A DNA stretch of 64,000 nt from Celeribacter baekdonensis B30 (lineage in GTDB: Bacteria > Pseudomonadota > Alphaproteobacteria > Rhodobacterales > Rhodobacteraceae), in NCBI RefSeq assembly GCF_000299875.1, contig NZ_AMRK01000004.1:334228-398227 (forward strand), read 5' to 3'. A program made the translations under genes and the position numbers. Positions 60,284-64,000 of this stretch are shown here, piece after piece; the first letter of the stretch is position 1; the number at the start of each line of letters is the position of its first letter. Below the pieces are notes generated by a model, which did not search any database, had not been told where the DNA came from, and worked only from the letters and a program-made list of their open reading frames with translations.

Positions 60284-60490
60284 GCGATCAATGTCCTTTG
60301 ATGATCACGCCCGAACACTCAGGCCGGGTCGGAATGCGGTGGTGGCATGCGGCCACAGTATCGCCACACATAAAAGGAGCCAGCACGGCAGTTTGTGCGC
60401 AACTCCGAGCGTGGACGAGAACTTGTGCAAAAATATGATCAAATTTTTAGGAAGGTCAAGTCCTGACCACTCCGGGCCGGCAAATTCAAA
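60284..60490. other. Upstream region of the amine-catabolic operon
   Basis: About 200 bases that should carry the promoter of the minus-strand operon. It has an AT-rich core near 60430-60455 with TGATCA-like sequence, but no convincing promoter pair or terminator. No gene is seen. Confidence 0.4.
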
Positions 60491-60837
60491 CCCGCTGAGG
60501 CGGTGGCCGAAGATTTGTTCCGCCTGCATGACCAGATGGGGATTGCCGGCTGTTGGACCATGATCATATCTGATCGAAAGTCTCCGGCTCTGAACGCATC
60601 TCACGCCAAGATCCGCCCCATGCGGATGCAATCCCCTTCGCGCGCACCATCGTTGAATGGTTTCCGGACCGCACCGGTTGGGGCACCGATTGGCCGCACC
60701 CGAACTTTCTCGCAGATCCGCCAGATGATGGTGATCTGTTTGATCTGCTCGCGGACATCGCGCCGACCGATACGTTTTTGAACACGCTGATGGTCGACAA
60801 CCCTGCTCAACTTTACGGTTTCAAGGAGAATATTTGA
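60491..60837 (+). pseudogene. Decayed amidohydrolase, mainly 3' end
   Basis: Two pieces of an amidohydrolase_2-type gene remain. From the TGA at 60571 to the stop at 60835-60837 the frame reads KVSGSERISRQ, then ADAIPFARTIVEWFPDR, GWGTDWPHPN, DLFDLLADIAP and VDNPAQLYGF: the intact C-terminus of the family that includes 2-pyrone-4,6-dicarboxylate hydrolases. Before it, in another frame, AEDLFRLHDQMGIAG (60497-60541) looks like an N-terminal piece. An internal loss of about 200 residues is inferred. The stop overlaps the SDR start (TGATGG). Confidence 0.75.
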
Positions 60838-61263
60838 TGGCTGGTCGTCTCGTAGGAAAAATCGCACTCATCACCGGCGCGGGCTGTGTTGGTCAGGGCT
60901 GGGGCAACGGTCGTGCGGCTTGCGTGCCGTTTGCAGAGGAAGGCGCAAAAATCTTTGCCGTTGATCTCAAATCCGACACGATGGTCGAAACCCTTGAGCG
61001 GGTCAAAGCCGTGGCGGGCGAGGTCGAACCTTACCTGTGTGATGTCACCGACAGAAAAGCGGTTGAGGCCATGGTGACCGCCTGTGTGGACCGTTCGTTT
61101 TGGCACCGTTGGCATCCTCGTCAACAATGTCGGCGGCTCCTCCAGGGGATGTCGATAAGCTTTTGGAAAGCCGCCTCAAACGCAACCCGATGGGCTGGAT
61201 GGGCGACGGGTGCGACACCGCCAATGCCGCGTTGTTCCTGGCCTCTGACGAAGCGCGCTTTGT
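60837..61263 (+). pseudogene. Decayed short-chain dehydrogenase/reductase
   Basis: Starts as a normal SDR (VGKIALITGAGCVGQGWG, nucleotide-binding motif) to about 61090, then a frame change; the next frame reads FGTVGILVNNVGGSS (the NNxG motif) and soon stops. After a gap in the family pattern, a third frame reads LLESRLKRNPMGWMG and TANAALFLASDEARFV, the C-terminal part of SDRs. The catalytic YxxxK region is missing. No functional enzyme is expected. Confidence 0.8.
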
Positions 61264-61567
61264 GCCATTTCGTCTGTGTGACCGAGGAACAAAGCTTTTC
61301 CAAGGCTGCGGGCCGGTTGCGTATTGCCCAACCCCCCGCTCAGCCGCCAGATCGCCGGCCTTGAACGGGATCTGGGCATTCCGCTTTTTGATCGTCGAAA
61401 AACATCAGGGGACACTCGATGCGCGCCCGGTCACCGACCCAGAGGTGACATGGCCCTAATGTGTCGCGACAAGCCGTGAACAGCGGCGCAAAGGCGCGGT
61501 GCGCACGATTGGGGGCCTGATCGTCGAAATCATGCGTGAGGTGCGCGAGGAGGGGGGATGGAAGTGA
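61264..61567 (+). pseudogene. Decayed LysR-type regulator fragment
   Basis: Directly joined to the SDR end, the frame reads HFVCVTEEQSFSKAAGRLRIAQPP, then after one extra C in a run of six C residues continues as LSRQIAGLERDLGIPLFDRR: the LysR helix-turn-helix. The effector domain is mostly gone; a later stretch (SREQRRKGAVRTIGGLIVEI) may be the LysR C-terminus, but this is weak. Codons look like the neighbours. Confidence 0.7.
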
Positions 61568-61705
61568 CCGTTTGCGCGGTGTTTCTCCAGCCGCATATGG
61601 CGTGTTGGCCTTCAAAGGTGTGTCCCATATTTGCCGCCATCTGCATGTGCGCCAAATAAGGTCAAGGTGACGAGAGTGGAGCGTGTGAGGCGATGAAAAG
61701 GCGTT

Positions 61706-62998
61706 TCATCTGCCCTGCAGCTCCTGCGTTGCGGCGATATAGGGGGCGAGGGCGGTTTCAATGCTCGCCAGCAACAGGGTGTTTGCGTCGGCGGCAAGGT
61801 GGCCTGCACGCACTCTGGCGGCAATCTGGCCCAGATATTGGCTGATCAGCGGCTCCGGGATTGCGTCCGCACCGAGCATTTCAAGCAGGGTGGTCACAGC
61901 CGCGTTGGCCCTTGGGTCTGGCCAGACATAGCGGATGCGGTCGCTGAGCGAAAAATGCCGCAGCAGGCGTTGCTCCTCCGGGGTGCCCTCATAATAGGAC
62001 AGCCAATACGCCGGGTGGTCGAGCAGAACCTGCTCCAGAGTGGCGCGCAGGCAGATCGGTCGGACGTCGGGATGGAGTTCTTCGGCGATCAGGTCAAGCC
62101 CGTATAGGGCCTCGCGCAGAGCAAAGGTCAGGCCGGGACCGACTTTCAGGATCGCGAATCCATCTCGTACAAGGGCGGTCAGGGCCGCGGGAGTTTGATA
62201 GTCCGTCGAGTGGGCCTCGAAAACCATGCCGGGCAAGTCGGCGCGCGCGGCGCTCAGGGCGCGGGCGGCGGGGGAGGCGTAGTCGATCACATTGTGATTG
62301 CCGAATTCCACGCCGGGTTGCACCACGAGGCCGATGACCCGATTGAAAATGGAGGTAAGACCCGCCTGGGCAAAGGCCGCCCGGTGTATGTCGACGGTGG
62401 TGCGGGCGGCGGCGGGGGAGGTAATTTCGAGCGTGTCGAGAGCCTCCATCGCGCCACCAGGAACCGGGACTTCGGTGCCGATGATATAGACCGGCGGTGG
62501 CACGGGGGGACCCGGCTGGGCGGCTTCGGCTGCGGCGGCGAGGCGGGCGGCGCGGGCAGCGGTCTGATGATCCCCCAGCGCCACCGGTTCGCCGGCACAG
62601 CCCATGGAACAATCCAGATGCAGCTTGGTGAACCCTGCACGGGCGTAGGCGGCGATCATGGTTTCGGCCTTTTGCATGGCGGCATCCGGGGGCAGGGCTT
62701 TCCAGGGGTTCGGGCCCAGATGATCGCCGCCAAGGATCAGGCGTTCGTGTGGAAAACCGGTGCGGTTTGCGATAGCAAAGACCCGATCGCGAAAATCCTG
62801 CGGGGTCATGCCCGTGTAACCACCGTCTTGGTTCACCTGATTGCAGGTTGCCTCGATCAGGAGAGGCAGAGAGGTGGGCAGAACCGCACGCATGCAGGCT
62901 TCAAGAACGATCGGATGGGCGGAACACACTGAGGGGATACCGTTTGGTCCCGGTGTCTCTGCCCATGAGGCAATATCGGCAAGCGGGTGGGTCGTCAT
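61706..62998 (-). CDS. GatZ/KbaZ-like tagatose-bisphosphate aldolase subunit
   Basis: A 430-residue protein with the GatZ/KbaZ pattern: GIPSVCSAHPIVLEACM, LIEATCNQVNQDGGYTGMTPQDFRD, LGGDHLGPNPWK and KLHLDCSMGCAGEP. In enteric bacteria this subunit supports the class II aldolase (GatY/KbaY) that splits tagatose 1,6-bisphosphate; some relatives are enzymes in their own right. It overlaps the kinase gene by four bases. Codons favour G and C more than in the rest of the window. Confidence 0.9.
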   Translation of the reverse strand: MTTHPLADIASWAETPGPNGIPSVCSAHPIVLEACMRAVLPTSLPLLIEATCNQVNQDGGYTGMTPQDFRDRVFAIANRTGFPHERLILGGDHLGPNPWKALPPDAAMQKAETMIAAYARAGFTKLHLDCSMGCAGEPVALGDHQTAARAARLAAAAEAAQPGPPVPPPVYIIGTEVPVPGGAMEALDTLEITSPAAARTTVDIHRAAFAQAGLTSIFNRVIGLVVQPGVEFGNHNVIDYASPAARALSAARADLPGMVFEAHSTDYQTPAALTALVRDGFAILKVGPGLTFALREALYGLDLIAEELHPDVRPICLRATLEQVLLDHPAYWLSYYEGTPEEQRLLRHFSLSDRIRYVWPDPRANAAVTTLLEMLGADAIPEPLISQYLGQIAARVRAGHLAADANTLLLASIETALAPYIAATQELQGR

Positions 62999-63957
62999 GT
63001 GGAGATCTCCGCATCTTCAGGAAAGGTGTCTTTCAGAAAGGCATTGAGCGCGGCTTGGGTCGACGTGCCCTCCATCGGTCCCTGTCGGGTGACAGCCAGG
63101 GCACCTGCCGCATTGGCCTGGCGCAGTGCTGCGACGGGCGGCACACCGGCCAGACGCAGGGCGACGAAAGTGCCGCCAAAACTGTCGCCAGCGCCGGTGG
63201 GGTCGACTTCGCGAACCGAAAGCGCGGCAATGTCATGGCGACCCTCGACGCTAAAATGGCTGGCTCCCTCTGCGCCGCGTTTCAGAACGATCTCGCGGAT
63301 TCCGCGCGCGAGCAGGTCGTCGATCGCACCGGCCTCATCCGCGCGCTCCGAGAACAGGAAAAGCTCATCGCCCGAAGGCATGAAGATGTCGGTCTGGTCC
63401 AGAACTTCAAGCAGGCGCACGCGCAGGCCCGGCGCACCAAGGATTTCGGGACGGATGTTGGGATCGAAACTGAGTGTGCCGCCACGCGCCTTGATCCGGC
63501 GCAGAGCCTCAAGTGCGACATTGGCCATGCCGGGGGCGGAAAGGGCGGTGCCCATGATGTGCAGGTGGTCGCAACTGGCCATCAAAGCGGTGGCCGCCGG
63601 GGTGAGGTTGAGGGTTGCCGTGGCACTCTGGGCCATGGTGAAGAGAAAGGCGCGCGAGCCATCCTCGCGATAGCGAACAAAGGCGCAGCCGGTGACTTCG
63701 TCAGGCGCCACGTCGATGCCAGAAATATCGACGCCATCGCGGGTGAGACGGGCGATGTTCAGGTGGCCGAAATCATCGTCACCGACCCGACCAATGATCG
63801 CCGCCTCATAGCCGAGCTTGCCGACCTGATCGACAAAGATGGCGGGCGCACCGGACGGGAAGGGGCCGACAAGGGGTTGCGGCTCGCGAAACCCGTCGCC
63901 TCTGGTGGTCGCCACCAGTTCGACGAGGATTTCACCGACGGTCAAAATTTTGGACAT
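62995..63957 (-). CDS. PfkB-family sugar kinase
   Basis: Ribokinase-type kinase of 320 residues with KILTVGEILVE at the start and the catalytic DPTGAGDSFGGTFV motif near residue 255. With the GatZ-like neighbour it likely phosphorylates a hexose such as tagatose, or its 6-phosphate; the name tagatose kinase is an inference. The ATG at 63957 has no clear ribosome site; the frame runs on to the window edge, so a different start cannot be ruled out. More genes of the operon may lie beyond. Confidence 0.87.
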   Translation of the reverse strand: MSKILTVGEILVELVATTRGDGFREPQPLVGPFPSGAPAIFVDQVGKLGYEAAIIGRVGDDDFGHLNIARLTRDGVDISGIDVAPDEVTGCAFVRYREDGSRAFLFTMAQSATATLNLTPAATALMASCDHLHIMGTALSAPGMANVALEALRRIKARGGTLSFDPNIRPEILGAPGLRVRLLEVLDQTDIFMPSGDELFLFSERADEAGAIDDLLARGIREIVLKRGAEGASHFSVEGRHDIAALSVREVDPTGAGDSFGGTFVALRLAGVPPVAALRQANAAGALAVTRQGPMEGTSTQAALNAFLKDTFPEDAEIST

Positions 63958-64000
63958 TGGATGGGGTATCCATTGTGGTCTCGGGGAGCGCGCGCCCACA

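Noticed and set aside
61568..61705. Short plus-strand stretch after the LysR remains
   Set aside because: No frame or motif could be assigned; nothing supports a feature.

Overview
The window looks like a chromosomal segment of an alphaproteobacterium, most probably a Rhodobacterales (Roseobacter-group) species. Supporting signs are a sciP-ctrA pair, a Usg-family protein, an RTX protein ending in a Hint domain, a trifunctional-length PutA with a divergent Lrp-type regulator, a phoR-pstSCAB-phoU-phoB cluster, and moderately GC-rich codon use that also uses TTG freely. No rRNA, CRISPR array, prophage or intact insertion sequence was seen. There is one tRNA, tRNA-Leu(CAA).

Layout: 1-4.0 kb is an envelope block (Skp/OmpH 3' part, fabZ, lpxA, lpxI, lpxB) that makes the lipid A core and its acyl precursors. 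4.0-5.8 kb holds a small cytochrome c, an LprI-like protein and mnmA. 5.9-7.1 kb is the cell-cycle pair sciP and ctrA with a CtrA-type box between them. 7.2-11.4 kb is ligA-recG, where ligA has an unusual leader hairpin. 11.5-17.7 kb holds a 40-residue membrane peptide, a soluble chemoreceptor, a Fe-S scaffold-like protein, hisI, gluQ, a tiny membrane protein, trmFO and a porin-like protein. 18-23.7 kb holds gyrA, usg, dsbB, a YqaA/DedA protein and a zinc metallopeptidase. 23.7-27.2 kb is the tRNA and a polar amino-acid ABC transporter. 27.4-31.4 kb is putA/putR. 31.4-35.1 kb is an AT-rich gap, the 919-residue RTX-Hint protein and a two-hairpin element. 35.1-42.1 kb has an MFS transporter, a MobA-like nucleotidyltransferase and a complete branched-chain amino-acid ABC transporter (livMHFGJ). 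42.5-47.5 kb is DAHP synthase, a GNAT enzyme, a PAS_5 protein behind a second CtrA-type box, gmk, a gamma carbonic anhydrase and an unknown gene. 47.6-55.2 kb is the phosphate regulon with visible Pho boxes. 55.4-60.3 kb is a probable polyamine/amine catabolic operon (aminotransferase, FAD oxidase, aldehyde dehydrogenase) with a GntR regulator. 60.5-61.6 kb is a chain of decayed genes (amidohydrolase, SDR, LysR). 61.7-64 kb is a GatZ/KbaZ and PfkB sugar-utilisation pair whose base use looks different from the rest.

How they work together: most of the window is core metabolism and nutrient uptake. Three regulatory themes stand out: CtrA/SciP cell-cycle control, PhoR/PhoB phosphate control with tandem Pho boxes before pstS, and RNA hairpins placed between operon genes (livJ/livG, pstS/pstC) or over a ribosome binding site (ligA). 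I did not find a clearly new defence or mobile system. The items most worth following are the ligA leader, the RTX-Hint protein with its flanking non-coding DNA, the paired CtrA boxes and the gene graveyard at 60.5-61.6 kb.
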